In this document: piece by piece, positions 63,260 through 64,000 of the stretch
Numbering within the stretch: position 1 is the stretch's first letter
Layout: each line of letters begins with the position of its first letter
From: Symbiodinium natans
Taxonomy: Eukaryota > Sar > Dinophyceae > Suessiales > Symbiodiniaceae
Assembly (NCBI GenBank): GCA_905221605.1
Contig: CAJNDS010002354.1
Coordinates: forward strand, 399,254 to 463,253
Direction: 5' to 3'
Length of the DNA: 64,000 nt
Made by a program: the position numbers and the translations under genes
The notes under the pieces: generated by a model
What the model saw: the letters and a program-made list of their open reading frames with translations, nothing else
Databases searched by the model: none
Told to the model about the DNA's origin: nothing

Positions 63260-64000
63260 GAGGGCCTTGTATTTGGAGCCCACGTCTTTGTCCAAGTTTC
63301 TGACAGGGAAGCGCTGGTATTTCCTACTTGCATTCAGCGTCCGGGAACCAAGGACAAGCGGCGTTATGACGGCTGTGGGAGCAGAGGCCACCAGGGGCGA
63401 CCACTGATCGGGTGGATTGCTTAGCCATTCAATTCTTCCTCGGATTGCCTTGGGTGTAATGAGCATAAAAGCACTACACATGCACTTCTACGAGTGTATG
63501 CATGCACGCATCATCAAAGTCCGTACTGTTTGCGTCGGTACATCAGTGATGCATGTCATGCCATGTCATGCCAGGCCATGTAGCATGCCATGTGAGCAGT
63601 AAAGTATGCAAGCACCTGAAAAAAGGCCAGTCTTGATGGCGTTAAGGGTGAGAGGCAGTTGGGAGGAGAGGGCCGGCTTGCCACACAAGCACTAGCTCAC
63701 GGCGCAGTGAGCCTTCTTAATACTTTCTCCAGTCATGGTGTCTTGGCTTTTTCAGACACCCCCAAAATCTATGCGCCTGGCAATCTCTCTTTTGCGCAAG
63801 ATGGGAGTGGGAGTAGAAACGGCGCTTGACTGCTAGCTATAGCTGTTTAGTAGGGGTACCCTGTTATGTCACTTGCCATGAAAATTAATGGGGCCGAAAA
63901 ATGGATTGCAGCGGGTTTGGGGTTTGAAGGGGCCGTAGTCATATTGGGGGGGGGGGGGGGGGCATGATTTTGAACGGGCTGGCTCCTTACATCATGCTTC
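63260..64000. other. End of window; no supported exon
   Basis: Holds an imperfect catgc/catgtcatgcc repeat at 63548-63592 and a G17 run at 63946-63962. Confidence 0.45.

Overview
This window reads as nuclear DNA of a dinoflagellate. Short exons are scattered through long introns. The exon joints share an AG|G signature, and most of the introns I could close use GC-AG or GA-AG ends. Arabidopsis-type telomere-like motifs (CCCTAAA/TTTAGGG) and long homopolymer tracts occur throughout the introns. Every exon I can defend is on the + strand, as expected for the one-directional gene arrays of this group. No rRNA, tRNA, CRISPR or bacterial-type operon was seen. Families were recognised from memory of conserved motifs, not from a search.

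Region 1 (about 0.9-28.5 kb) holds most of one very large gene. Its exons match the giant eukaryotic DUF6606/DUF3638/DUF3645 proteins, which databases often label 'ubiquitinyl hydrolase'. In order they give: the LSHxLLW...MPRLQLRF block, the TPTLASALYLL-like block, a P-loop (MGEGK, split by a 3.6 kb intron), an acidic DEVD motif (split D|EVD), NFPxG...PLDLSPERWELP, the PHVVL..DFYH block, LTILA..EG.RRSD, GFSGTP, the ALIDT...HTTG.DI block and the GKDM..R..QGA.RMRG block. A separate gene for an unknown eight-helix membrane protein (11.37-12.54 kb, same strand) sits inside one of its introns.

Region 2 (about 28.5-34.1 kb) has no convincing exon. It contains AT and G-tract repeats.

Region 3 (about 34.1-62.8 kb) holds a second large gene. 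It encodes a surface receptor: a class-C-GPCR/ANF-type periplasmic-binding ligand domain (ELSDKFPFFARMAPSYR, VFCQAYRHGM, AAWGMMAY, GITGRVRLF), then a cysteine-rich GCC2/GCC3 or ephrin-receptor-like stalk (CYPCPAG, CPGGAPGG, CTQCPDG), then a multi-pass membrane domain of a type I associate with dinoflagellate receptors of this architecture (FEWP, GFDCVAGS, RFLIARFRVDFWWYG, DYPFVQM, TWPWKLPALNLFD). Neither gene's first exon nor final stop codon is established here.

Other structure includes: a 1 kb GT-rich satellite; a 99 bp near-perfect fold-back flanked by a direct duplication; a 900 bp element with terminal inverted repeats; a 180 bp tandem duplication behind the nested gene; several minisatellites; CCCTAAA arrays placed just upstream of 3' splice sites; and recurrent T(n)G(n) tracts. 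Exon ends marked 'about' are uncertain by up to tens of bases.
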